NCBI GenBank assembly: GCA_002431965.1
Contig: DJEW01000044.1
Location: forward strand, 35,104 to 65,362
Length of the DNA: 30,259 bases
Origin: Clostridiales bacterium UBA5888
GTDB taxonomy: Bacteria; Bacillota; Clostridia; Oscillospirales; Oscillospiraceae
Reading direction: 5' to 3'
Part shown: piece by piece, positions 15,984-24,800 of the stretch
Position numbering within the stretch: position 1 is the first letter of the stretch
Layout of the letters: each line of letters starts with the position of its first letter
Translations under genes and position numbers: made by a program
Notes under the pieces: model-generated
What the model was told of the DNA's origin: nothing
What the model saw: only the letters and a program-made list of their open reading frames with translations
The model's database searches: none

Positions 15984-16140
15984 CGGGAAAGGCTGCGGCA
16001 TGTGTATTCTGAGCTTTTTGATATATCCATTTATCCGCATTATTCATCTCGCCGCCATAAAAACCGCAGCGCCCTGCTGCAGGGTCTTTGCCTGCCCGCA
16101 ACAAAGCTTTTACTTCCCCGAAACAAATTCGCGCTTAATT
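15984..16140. other. Non-coding stretch after the third MATE gene
   Basis: No supported gene is present. The whole gap from 15984 to 16319 is 336 bases and contains only a weak hairpin near 16070-16085, then the promoter, hairpin and terminator listed separately. A plus-strand reading frame that runs from here into khpA is antisense to khpA and lacks coding character. Confidence 0.6.
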
Positions 16141-16168
16141 TTGAAACATCTTTTCGGTATATTATACT
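16141..16168 (+). promoter_or_regulatory. Orphan sigma-A-type promoter
   Basis: TTGAAA (16141-16146), 16-nt spacer, TATACT (16163-16168), in an intergenic region with no downstream plus-strand gene. A strong hairpin begins about 38 nt after the predicted start. Confidence 0.5.
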
Positions 16169-16173
16169 CGCAA

Positions 16174-16250
16174 GTGCAAGAGCGATTCTTTTTCATTTTG
16201 TCCTACCTTATAAGAACAGGAGCGGCCGGTCGGCCGCTCCTGTTCTTTAT
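16174..16250 (+). ncRNA. Candidate small RNA (promoter to terminator, about 75 nt)
   Basis: The interval between the orphan promoter at 16141-16168 and the end of a rho-independent-type hairpin (16212-16247). It has no start codon with a ribosome binding site. The first ~35 nt are mostly unpaired and U-rich (GATTCTTTTTC), and could act as a seed or simply be a leader. It is followed by converging khpA. The call rests only on the promoter-terminator arrangement. Confidence 0.35.
16212..16247. terminator. Strong hairpin terminator, likely bidirectional
   Basis: A 16-bp perfect stem AAGAACAGGAGCGGCC / GGCCGCTCCTGTTCTT with loop GGTC, followed on the plus strand by TATTTC. It separates the plus-strand MATE/small RNA region from the minus-strand khpA operon. 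Confidence 0.8.
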
Positions 16251-16261
16251 TTCAGGCAAGC

Positions 16262-16291
16262 AAAAAACCGGGGCGCTGATACGCCTCGGTT
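16262..16291 (-). terminator. Rho-independent terminator of the ylxM-ffh-rpsP-khpA operon
   Basis: Read on the minus strand: AACCGAGGCG, 6-nt loop, CGCCCCGGTT (one mismatch), running into TTTTTTG. It lies 29 nt after the khpA stop codon. A separate 12-bp palindrome CGGAAATTTCCG lies at about 16303-16314. Confidence 0.75.
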
Positions 16292-16319
16292 CATGCTATT
16301 GTCGGAAATTTCCGAAGGC

Positions 16320-16550
16320 TCAGTCCATTATCTCGACCGAGACTTTCCTGCCCTTTCGCTGGGCAACGGCCCGCATAAGTATACGGATCTGCTTGACGAT
16401 CCTGCCCTGCCGGCCAATGACCTTGCCCATATCACCGTCAGCGACGCGAACCTCATAAACGGTCTCGCCGTCGGTCTTGCGCTCGGTCACAGAGACCTGG
16501 TCGGGGTTATCGACAAGGCTCTGCACAATGTAGGTCAAAAGTTCTTTCAT
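16320..16550 (-). CDS. khpA: KH-domain RNA-binding protein KhpA (YlqC)
   Basis: A 76-residue single KH domain. The nucleic-acid-binding GxxG loop is GRQG (46-49) inside KVIGRQGRIVKQIRIL. In Firmicutes, KhpA binds many RNAs, often as a heterodimer with KhpB/Jag, and influences cell division and small RNA function. AAGGAG lies upstream of the ATG. It follows rpsP after 18 nt, the usual order. In most Firmicutes rimM, trmD and rplS follow; here a terminator and a convergent MATE gene follow instead. Confidence 0.92.
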   Translation of the reverse strand: MKELLTYIVQSLVDNPDQVSVTERKTDGETVYEVRVADGDMGKVIGRQGRIVKQIRILMRAVAQRKGRKVSVEIMD

Positions 16551-16568
16551 GCCGGTTGATGCTCCTTA

Positions 16569-16805
16569 TCACGCCTCGACCTTTTTCAGCAGCCCGCGGA
16601 CGGTATCGGTGGGCTGAGCGCCGTTGGCGATCCAGTACTTTGCGCGTTCCATATCGACCTTGATCTTGTCGCTTTCGGCAGCGGGATCGTAAAGCCCGAT
16701 CTCCTCGATGAAGCGTCCGTCACGGGGGCAGCGGGAATCAGCGACGACGATGCGGTAGTAGGGAGCCTTCTTTGCGCCCATTCTGCGCAGTCTGATCTTA
16801 ACCAT
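16569..16805 (-). CDS. rpsP: 30S ribosomal protein S16
   Basis: A 78-residue ribosomal protein with the S16 signature MVKIRLRRMGAKKAPYYRIV and RDGRFIEEIGLYDP. It binds 16S rRNA and aids 30S assembly. Upstream in-frame ATGs at 16850 and 16823 are rejected: the first lies in repeat copy B and the second overlaps the Shine-Dalgarno. The ATG at 16805 follows GGAGGTGA at the proper distance and gives the exact S16 N-terminus. The leader between 16806 and 16911 is largely repeat copy B. Confidence 0.96.
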   Translation of the reverse strand: MVKIRLRRMGAKKAPYYRIVVADSRCPRDGRFIEEIGLYDPAAESDKIKVDMERAKYWIANGAQPTDTVRGLLKKVEA

Positions 16806-16837
16806 GTGTATATTCACCTCCATATTTTTTCTCTTAA

Positions 16838-16907
16838 GGCAGCGCCGCATAATGCGGCAAGGACAGCTTTTACGCCGGATGCCGCGGGCATATCGTGCGG
16901 CGCCGCC
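16838..16907. repeat. 70-bp palindromic interspersed element, copy B (short form)
   Basis: Bordered by TTAA (16834-16837) on the left and TTGA on the right. The left end GGCAGCGCCGCATAATGC and right end TGCGGCGCCGCC allow a 12-bp terminal stem (one G-U when read as minus-strand RNA). Inner hairpins are GCCGCAT/ATGCGGC and ATGCC/GGCAT. It matches both ends of copy A (10402-10560) with the ~90-bp interior missing. It sits between ffh and rpsP. Confidence 0.7.
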
Positions 16908-16910
16908 TTG

Positions 16911-16941
16911 ATTATATTACAAACGCTTGCGCGTGTGTAAA
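16911..16941 (-). promoter_or_regulatory. Possible internal promoter of rpsP-khpA
   Basis: Minus strand: TTTACA (16941-16936), a rather long 19-nt spacer, TATAAT (16916-16911). The transcript would begin at the edge of repeat copy B, which would then form the leader of rpsP. Confidence 0.4.
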
Positions 16942-16953
16942 CGTCTCTTCAGC

Positions 16954-18321
16954 TCAGAAGCCCGGGAAACCGCCGAAGCCGCCGAAGCCGCCGGGCATCC
17001 TGCCCATTTTCCTCTGCAGCTTTTTCATGTTCTTGCCGGAAAGCTGCTTCATCATCTGCTGCATCGCTTCAAACTGCTTCAAAAGCCGGTTGACATCGAC
17101 CACCGACGTTCCCGAGCCCGCCGCGATGCGCTTTTTTCGGCTGGAGTTGAGCACTGCGGGATTCTCCCGCTCCGCCGGGGTCATGGACTTTATGATCGCC
17201 TCCTGCCGCGCCATGGCGCGCTCGTCGATCTTTGCGCCCTTGAGCGCCTTCGCATCCAGACCCGGGATCATCCCGGCAATATCGCCAAAATCGCCCATAC
17301 TCTTGAGCTGACCCATCTGGTCGAGATAATCCGCCAGAGTGAAGCGGTTGGCACGCAGCTTCTCCGCCGCCTCCAGCGCCTTTTTTTCGTCAAAGCTCTG
17401 CTCCGCCTTTTCAATGAGCGTGAGCATATCGCCCATGCCGAGAATACGCGAGGCCATGCGATCAGGGTGGAAAGGCTCTATCATGTCCAGCTTTTCGCCG
17501 ACGCCGATGAACTTTATCGGTTTTCCGGTCGCAGCCCTGATGGAGAGCGCCGCACCGCCGCGCGCATCGCCGTCAAGCTTTGTGAGCATGATACCCGTGA
17601 TGCCGAGCGCATCGTCAAAGGCGGTGGCGGCGTTCACGGCGTCCTGACCCGTCATAGCATCAACAACGAGCAGTATTTCCGCCGGATCGACCGCATCACG
17701 GATATTCTGAAGCTCCCGCATGAGCGCTTCATCAATGTGCAGCCGCCCGGCAGTGTCAAGAAACACAAGGTCGTTGCCGTGCTTTTTTGCATACTCCACA
17801 GCCGCCCTGGCAATATCGACAGGGTCGGTCTGACCCATCTGGAAAACAGGAATATCAAGCTGTGCGCCGACGGTCTCCAGCTGCTTGATGGCGGCGGGAC
17901 GGTAAATGTCGCACGCGGCGAGCAGTGGACGCTTGCCCTGGCGGCGCATATACGCGGCAAGCTTCGCGCCGTTGGTGGTCTTGCCTGCGCCCTGAAGACC
18001 GACAAGCATTACGACCGAGGGGGATTTTGAGCTTATATTGAGCTTCTGATTTTCCCCGCCCATGAGCCTGCAAAGCTCTTCATTGACTATCTTGATAACC
18101 ATCTGTGCCGGGCTGAGCGCCTCCAGCACATCAGCGCCCGTGGCGCGCTCCGTGACGGTTTTGGTGAAGTCCTTGACCGCTTTATAGCTGACGTCAGCTT
18201 CAAGCAGCGCCAGACGCACCTCGCGCATGGCCTCTTTCACGTCCGCCGGGGTCAGCCTGCCCTTGCCGCGAAGCTTTTTGAAAGCGGCATTCAGTTTTTC
18301 GCTTAAACTCTCAAACGCCAT
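16954..18321 (-). CDS. ffh: Signal recognition particle protein Ffh
   Basis: A 455-residue SRP54 GTPase that binds 4.5S/6S RNA and signal sequences and targets membrane proteins to FtsY and SecYEG. Domain order is the N helical bundle (about 1-90), the G domain with P-loop GLQGAGKTT (108-116), DTAGR (189-193) and TKLDGDARGG (247-256), and a Met-rich M domain (about 325-440). The C-terminus carries the Gly/Phe-rich run GGFGGFGGFPGF common in Clostridia. GAGG precedes the ATG at 18321. It lies 15 nt after ylxM in the same operon. The SRP RNA gene is not in the window. Confidence 0.97.
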   Translation of the reverse strand: MAFESLSEKLNAAFKKLRGKGRLTPADVKEAMREVRLALLEADVSYKAVKDFTKTVTERATGADVLEALSPAQMVIKIVNEELCRLMGGENQKLNISSKSPSVVMLVGLQGAGKTTNGAKLAAYMRRQGKRPLLAACDIYRPAAIKQLETVGAQLDIPVFQMGQTDPVDIARAAVEYAKKHGNDLVFLDTAGRLHIDEALMRELQNIRDAVDPAEILLVVDAMTGQDAVNAATAFDDALGITGIMLTKLDGDARGGAALSIRAATGKPIKFIGVGEKLDMIEPFHPDRMASRILGMGDMLTLIEKAEQSFDEKKALEAAEKLRANRFTLADYLDQMGQLKSMGDFGDIAGMIPGLDAKALKGAKIDERAMARQEAIIKSMTPAERENPAVLNSSRKKRIAAGSGTSVVDVNRLLKQFEAMQQMMKQLSGKNMKKLQRKMGRMPGGFGGFGGFPGF

Positions 18322-18336
18322 CGGCTTACCTCATGA

Positions 18337-18693
18337 TCATAAATCGTGCTTCAAACGCTCCAGCTCGCTTTCAAGCTCGCAGGCGGCGCGCCGAGCGTCA
18401 CCCGAGCACAGCTCGCTCAATCTGCGCGCCCGCTCGCGCATACTGTCCAGCGAGCGCTGGGCCTGCGTAAAACGCGCGACAAGCCCGGTTTTGTTTTCTA
18501 TCTCCGTGAGGGCTGTCTCCGCGCGGCGGATGTTGTCCCACACGCCCTGCCGGGATATGCCGAGCTGCTCGGCGATCTCCGCAAGAGAAAGGTCCTCGTT
18601 ATAATGCAGCTCATAGCATTCGCGCTGTTTATCCGTGAGAAGCTCGCCGTAAAAATCCAGCAGCATGCTGTGCATCAGTCTGCTATCCTCCAC
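18337..18693 (-). CDS. ylxM: YlxM-family helix-turn-helix protein (SRP-associated)
   Basis: A 118-residue protein with a sigma-70 region 4-like helix-turn-helix: LLTDKQRECYELHYNEDLS, then AEIAEQLGISRQGVWDNIRR. The C-terminal half is a charged coiled coil. YlxM is encoded next to ffh in most Firmicutes and, in streptococci, modulates SRP GTPase activity; direct DNA binding is unproven. The GTG at 18693 is chosen because AGGAGG lies about 8 nt upstream and the N-terminus matches the family. ATG 18675 is the alternative. It is the first gene of the operon, with promoter at 18730-18758. Confidence 0.9.
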   Translation of the reverse strand: MEDSRLMHSMLLDFYGELLTDKQRECYELHYNEDLSLAEIAEQLGISRQGVWDNIRRAETALTEIENKTGLVARFTQAQRSLDSMRERARRLSELCSGDARRAACELESELERLKHDL

Positions 18694-18729
18694 GGGGCGC
18701 TCCTCCTGTCAAGTCATATCACTTTGCAG

Positions 18730-18758
18730 ACTATACACCAATACGCCGCCGCTGTCAA
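18730..18758 (-). promoter_or_regulatory. sigma-A promoter of the ylxM-ffh operon
   Basis: Minus strand: perfect TTGACA (18758-18753), 17-nt spacer, TATAGT (18735-18730). It lies 37 nt upstream of the ylxM GTG. Confidence 0.85.
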
Positions 18759-18777
18759 GTATTTTTTCTTGTCACAC

Positions 18778-18795
18778 GGCTGCATTGCATAATGC
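18778..18795 (+). repeat. Degenerate end of the palindromic element (possible worn copy to about 18843)
   Basis: GGCTGCATTGCATAATGC matches the left end of copy B at 14 of 18 positions. Downstream to 18843 there are further echoes (TGGAC, ACCGG, and CGCCGCGCC near the end) at about the right spacing for a decayed 66-bp copy. Orientation is plus. It lies between the ylxM promoter and the glucan synthase gene. Confidence 0.4.
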
Positions 18796-18873
18796 TTCCT
18801 CTAATGGGAAAAATGGACGTATACCGGCGCGCTACGCCGCGCCCAATTTGCAGGCAAGAGGAAAGATGCACCG

Positions 18874-21800
18874 ATGGATACTATAAACTCCGCGATATAC
18901 ATTGAGCTGCCGCAGCTACGCGAATACGCCGCGTCCGCGGCGAGGCTGCTCGCCCCGGAGGGCGAGGGCGGCGGACACGGCGAGGCACGGCGGCTGCAAA
19001 GGTGCTGCCGCGAGATACGCCGCAGCCACACCGAGATCGCCCGGCGATACGGCGCCGTGCCGTCGCCCCCGGCGGCGTGCGAGTGGCTTTTGGACAACTG
19101 GTACATGATAGAGCGCGAATACCGCAGCATACTGCCGCAGATAGAGGGCGCGCGCCGCCTGCGGCTGTGCACGGATGGGGTGCTCGCCGCGGCGCTGTGC
19201 CGGAATATGCTGCTGTCCGGGCGCGGAGAGGTGACGGAGGCGCGGTTTGAAGCATACATGGAGGGCTTTCAGTCCGTAACGGCGCTGCGCCGGGGCGAGC
19301 TGTGCCTTATCCCGGCGCTCCTCGGCGCGGCGGTTATAGAATGCACGGCGGCAGTCTGCCGCGAAATGCGCTATGCTGCGGACACGGACGATCACGCGAA
19401 GCGCCTGGAAGCTCTTTTTACAACGCTGCGGCTCCTGTCCGTTGTGGATATGGAGGCTCTCATCGAGTCTGCCGACGTGACCGACCGCGTGCTCGCCGGC
19501 GATCCGACGGGCGATTACGCAGGCATGGACGCCGGCACAAAGCAGGCTTATCTCCGCCGGGTGGAGCAGCTGGCGCGCCGCGCCGGCACGGAGGAGCACA
19601 TATATGCCCGCGCTCTCGTCCGCCGCGCGGCGAAAGACAGGCGGCACGTCGGCTTTTACCTCTTTCCGGAGCGTCGAAGACGCGGCGAGGGCTGGTATAT
19701 CGGCGCAAACGTGCTTCTGACGCTGTCGGCGGCGCTGGCGATCGGATTTCACTTCAAAAATGCCGCGGCGGCGGCGCTGCTGCTGCTCCCCGTATCGGAG
19801 CTGGTGAAAAGCCTCGTCGACTATATTCTGCTGCACGTCGTGCAGCCAAAGAGCCTTTTCCGCATGGACACGCAAAAGGGCGTGCCGGAGGCGGGGCGGA
19901 CGATATGCGTGATCTCAGCGCTTCTCGGCGCGGAGGCAAGCGCCGGGCGTCTGGAGGAGCTGTACTTTGCCTGCCGCGGCGAGGGCGCGGCGCTCTCCTT
20001 CGCGCTGCTCGCCGATCTGCCGGAGGCGGAGAGCGCCGTCACCGATGCGGACGAGGAGCTTATCCGCCCCGCACGGGAAGCCGTAATGCGCCTCAACCGC
20101 AAATACGGCGGGCGCTTTTACCTTTTCACCCGTCCGCGCCGCTTCGACGGCGAGCGCTATGTCCCGCACGAGCGCAAGCGCGGAGCGATAATGGAGCTGG
20201 CAAAGCTTCTGTGCGACGAAGAAAGCGAGCTGGAGGTCACCGGAGAGAAGGACGCTCTCGGCGGAACACGCTATATCCTCACGCTTGACAGCGACACACG
20301 CATCTACCCCGGCGCGGCGGGTGAGCTTATCGGCGCGATGCTGCACCCGCTGTGCCGCCCGGTGATCGACGCGCGCACAAAGGTGGTCACGTCCGGGCAC
20401 GCCGTCATCCATCCCCGCATTGACACGGACCTTCAAAGCTCCTGCGAGACGGACTTCGCGCTGATCTTCGCCGGGGCAGGCGGCAGCGATCCCTACGGCG
20501 GTCTCTCTGGGGAGCTGTATATGGACGCATTCTCAAGCGGCGGCTTTGCCGGCAAGGGCGTTATCGACGCGCACGCGCTCCTTGCGTGCACACGCGGCTT
20601 CCCCGAAGGGCGCGTACTCAGTCACGACGCGCCGGAGGGCGCGTACCTGCGCGGGGCATATATGGGCGACGCGGAGTTTTCCGACCGCTTCCCCTCCCGC
20701 CCTCTGGCATACTACAAGCGCCTGCACCGCTGGATACGCGGCGACTGGCAGAACATCCCCTTCATCTTTGCGCCGGGGCTTGGCGATATTGAGCGCTGGC
20801 GGCTGATAGATTCCCTGCGGCGCAGTCTCATCGCCCCGGCGACGCTTGCGGCGATCTGCGCGGGCTTTTTCCTGCCGGGAACGCCCATCACGCTTGCGGC
20901 ATGGGCGGCGCTGCTGGCGCTGGTGACGCAGCTTCTCTTCGCACTGGCGGAAACTACGCTCAACCGCCGCCGGGGCAGAGAACGCCCGCGGCGTTATACG
21001 CGCATACTCACCGGCGCGGGCGGCGCGATAGTGCAGACGTTCATACGGCTGTGGCTGCTGCCGTATGAGGCATGGATCTCACTGACGGCGGCGGCGACGG
21101 CGCTGTGGCGCATGGCGGTGACGCACAGACGCCTGCTGCAATGGCAGACCGCCGCCGAGGTGCGCGGCGACGCGGGGCTGTGGGGGCACATACGCACCAT
21201 GTGCTTTCCGGTGCTGCTGGGCATGGCGCTGCTGGCATTCTGCCCCGCGGTGATAGGAAAGAGCGCAGGGCTGATGTGGCTGCTCTCTCCCGCCGCGGCA
21301 TTCGCGCTGGCGCTTCCGGCACAGCGCGGCACGGAGCTTGCAGAAAATGAGCGGCGCTATCTTCTGGGCGCGGCGCAGCGGAGCTTTGCATACTATGAGA
21401 GCTTTTTCTCTCCGGAGGACAGCTTCCTCCCGCCGGACAACTTTCAGGAGCAGCCGCCCGTGGGGCTTGCGCGGCGCACCTCCCCGACAAATATCGGTCT
21501 TGCCCTTGCGGCGCACACGGCGGCGGCGGACATGGGCTTTATCACGCGCGAAGCGTGCCGCGCCTACACCGAAACGCTGCTGGGCACGCTTGAGCGTATG
21601 CCGCGCCACATGGGGCATTTTTATAACTGGTACGACACTGCAACGCTTCTCCCGCTTCTGCCCGCCTATATCTCAACGGTGGACAGCGGCAACATGTACG
21701 CGGGGCTGCTGACGGCGCGGCAGGCGATGAGGGAATACGGCGACGACGCCCTCGCCGCGCGGCTGGATGCGCTGATGGCAGAGATGGATTTTGCCCCGCT

Positions 21801-24800
21801 GTATGACAAAGCGCGCGGTCTTTTCCACATCTGCTACGACACAGCGAACGAGCGCGGCGCCGGCGGCTGGTATGACCTGATGGCGAGCGAGGCAATGCTG
21901 ACAAGCTATATCGCATGCGCCAAAGGCGATGTGCCTGTGCGGCACTGGCGGCGGCTCAGCCGCGCGCAGCTGCAGAAAGACGGCTACCGCGGTCTTGCCA
22001 GCTGGACTGGCACGATGTTTGAATATCTCATGCCGGAGCTTTTTCTGCCGGTATACCGCGGCAGCCTCCTCTGCGAGAGCGGAAAATTCTGCCTGTATGT
22101 GCAGAAAAAACGTGTGTGGGCAGGCAAGCCGTGGGGCATATCCGAAAGCGCGTTCTATTCGCTCGACAGCGCGCTCAACTACCGCTACAAGGCGCATGGC
22201 TGCGCCGCGCTTGCGCTCAAGCGCGGGCAGGATGCGGAGATGGTCGTCTCGCCGTATTCAAGCTTCCTCGCCCTTGTGCTCGACCCCGAGGGCAGCATAC
22301 GCAACCTCCGTCACCTTGAAGCGCTCGGCGCGCTTGGGCGCTGGGGCTTTATAGAGGCGCTTGACTTCACGCCTTCGCGCTGCCGCAGCGACAGCGGCGA
22401 GCAGGTGCGCTGCTACATGGCGCACCACATCGGCATGAGCGTCATCGCCGCGGCGAACGCCGCGTGCGGCGGGTGCATACAGCGGCGGTTCATGTCCGCG
22501 CCGGATATGGCGGCTTTTTCGCTTTTGCTTCAGGAGCGCGTTGACGGCGGCGGCGTTATCATACGCCGCGACGGCGCAGATATTCCCGAACGCGCGGAGC
22601 GCCGCGCCGTAATGCGCTGGCAGCTGCGCGGCGGCGAGGAGGACAGGGCGCGGCACTGCTGCGTCCTGTCCAACGGAGCATACAACATCTTCGTTTCGAA
22701 CACGGGTGTCACGCGCGCCGCATGCGGCGGCGCTGCGATATACGGCGGCATCCCAGGGCTCGGCGCGGAAGGTGGCATAAGCATTCGCGCCAGGATCGAA
22801 AACGAAGAGCTGACTCTCCTGCCCTGCGCCGCGCCGGTCCTGTGGGAGCTTGAGGAGGAGTGCGCGCGCATAACCGGGCGCGCGGAGGGGCTGGAATGGT
22901 CATGCTCCGTCGCGGCGGCATACGGAGACTGCGGCGAGGGGCGCGCCGTGACGCTGTGCGCCGAGCGCGACATGCGCGTTGAGCTTGAGCTTTCGTTCAT
23001 GCCGCTTCTCGCCCCGATGGCAGATTATATGAGTCATCCGGCATTCTGGGCGCTCGGCATATATGCCGAGGAGACGGACGGGATGCTGACGCTGCGCCGC
23101 GTGCGCCGCGGCGGCGTGGGAGAGTGTTGGCTGTGCCTTGCCGCGAACACCTCTCTGCGTTTTTCCGCCGACGAAAACGGCTCTCTAGGCTGGCTGTCGC
23201 GTCCTATGGTACGCGCCGAGGCCGTGCTGGAGCTGAAAGCCGGTCAGGCGGAGACCGTGCGCTTTGCGCTGTGCGCAGGGCGCGAGCGCGGCGAGTGCAG
23301 GCGCGGCGCGCAGCGCATACTCGTCTCCGGCGTGAACGACCGGGGCAACATGGTGTCGGCAGGCGCGGCGCACCTCGGCATGACCGGCGAGGAAGTAGGC
23401 GCGGCGATGACAATGGCGGAAAAGCTCTGCCCCGACCGCACTCAGCGCGCCGCGGGCAAACAGGAGCTGTGGCGCTATGGCATTTCCGGCGAGCTGCCCG
23501 TCATCTGCTGCGATGGGAGGGCGCTGGAATGCGAGGCTCTGCTCAAGCGCTTTTGTCTTTTGAAAAGCTGCGGGCTCAACGCCGATCTCGTATATCTCAC
23601 CGATGAGCAGGGCGAATACCGCCAGCCGGTGTACCGCAAGGTCAATGAAGCGCTGATGGCGTTCGGACTGGAATCGCTTATCGGCACGGATGGCGGCGTG
23701 CACTTTGCGCCCATGGAGGCAGCCGCCGCGCTGATAAGCCGCGCGGCGCTGACCGTCGGCGCTGAGCGGACGCTGCCGCCTCCCCCGCCGTGGTCTCCGC
23801 CGGGCGCGCCGCGCCGCGCGGAGTGCGTGCCGCGCCGCGAGAATGACGGAGGGCGTTTCGTTTTCACCTGCGATGGCGAGCTGCCGGGGAGAGTATGGCA
23901 GCATGTGCTCTCCAACGGCAGCACGGGATATATTGCCGCAGACTGCGGCATGGGCTATATGTGGTTTGAAAATGCGCGCGAAATGCGCATCACCGCTCCC
24001 CCGGCGGATATAAACGGCACTGAGGGCAGCGAAGCCCTCTGGTGCGATACAGCCGGTGAGCGTGTAAGTCTCTTTGCCGCCGGGGACGGCCGGCGCTGCC
24101 GGGTATGCTATGCGCCGGGATATGCAAGCTGGGAAAAGGATCTGGGCGCAAGGCGGGTGAAAACCACGGCGTTCATACCCGCCGATACGGACGCGCGCGT
24201 ATTTATCATTGAGGGCGCGGCAGGGCTTCGCCTGAGCTGGGCGGTAAAGCCCGTCATGGGTGCGCCAGACGCCAGAGCCGTGCGCATTGAAGCACGCGGC
24301 GGCGCTCTCCAATGCACGAATCCGGAATCCTATCTCCCCGGCGCGGAAGCCGTCATGGTGTGCTCGCTCCCATGCGAGACAAGCTGCGACTACAGCCCAG
24401 TCACCGCATTGATAACTGTGCTGGCAGACGATGTGACGGTGCTGGTCTGCGGCTGCGGCAGCGAAGAGGAGCTTCGCGCGCTATGTATGCCAGAAGCGGC
24501 GTTCAGCGCGCTCGACAGCGTCCGCGGCGGCTGGGGCGCGCTTGTGCGCCGGTTCGAGCTGAGCTCCGGCGTGAATGTATTCGACAATTATATGAACACC
24601 TGGTCGGTGTATCAGTGCATCGCATGCCGGCTCGACGCGAGGGCGAGCCTTTATCAGAGCGGCGGGGCGATCGGCTTTCGCGATCAGCTTCAGGACGCGG
24701 TTAATATGCTGCTCATCTCCCCTGTGTACGCGCGCGAGCGGATAATCGACTGCTGCCGCCATCAATACGCCGAGGGCGACGTGATGCACTGGTGGCACCG

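Noticed and set aside
16002..16559. A 185-codon plus-strand frame across the gap and khpA.
   Set aside because: It is antisense to khpA over half its length and passes through two terminators; khpA is a clear KH-domain gene.
23185..24312. A 375-codon minus-strand frame inside the glucan synthase gene.
   Set aside because: It is antisense to the continuous 2356-codon gene, with no ribosome binding site or family match.
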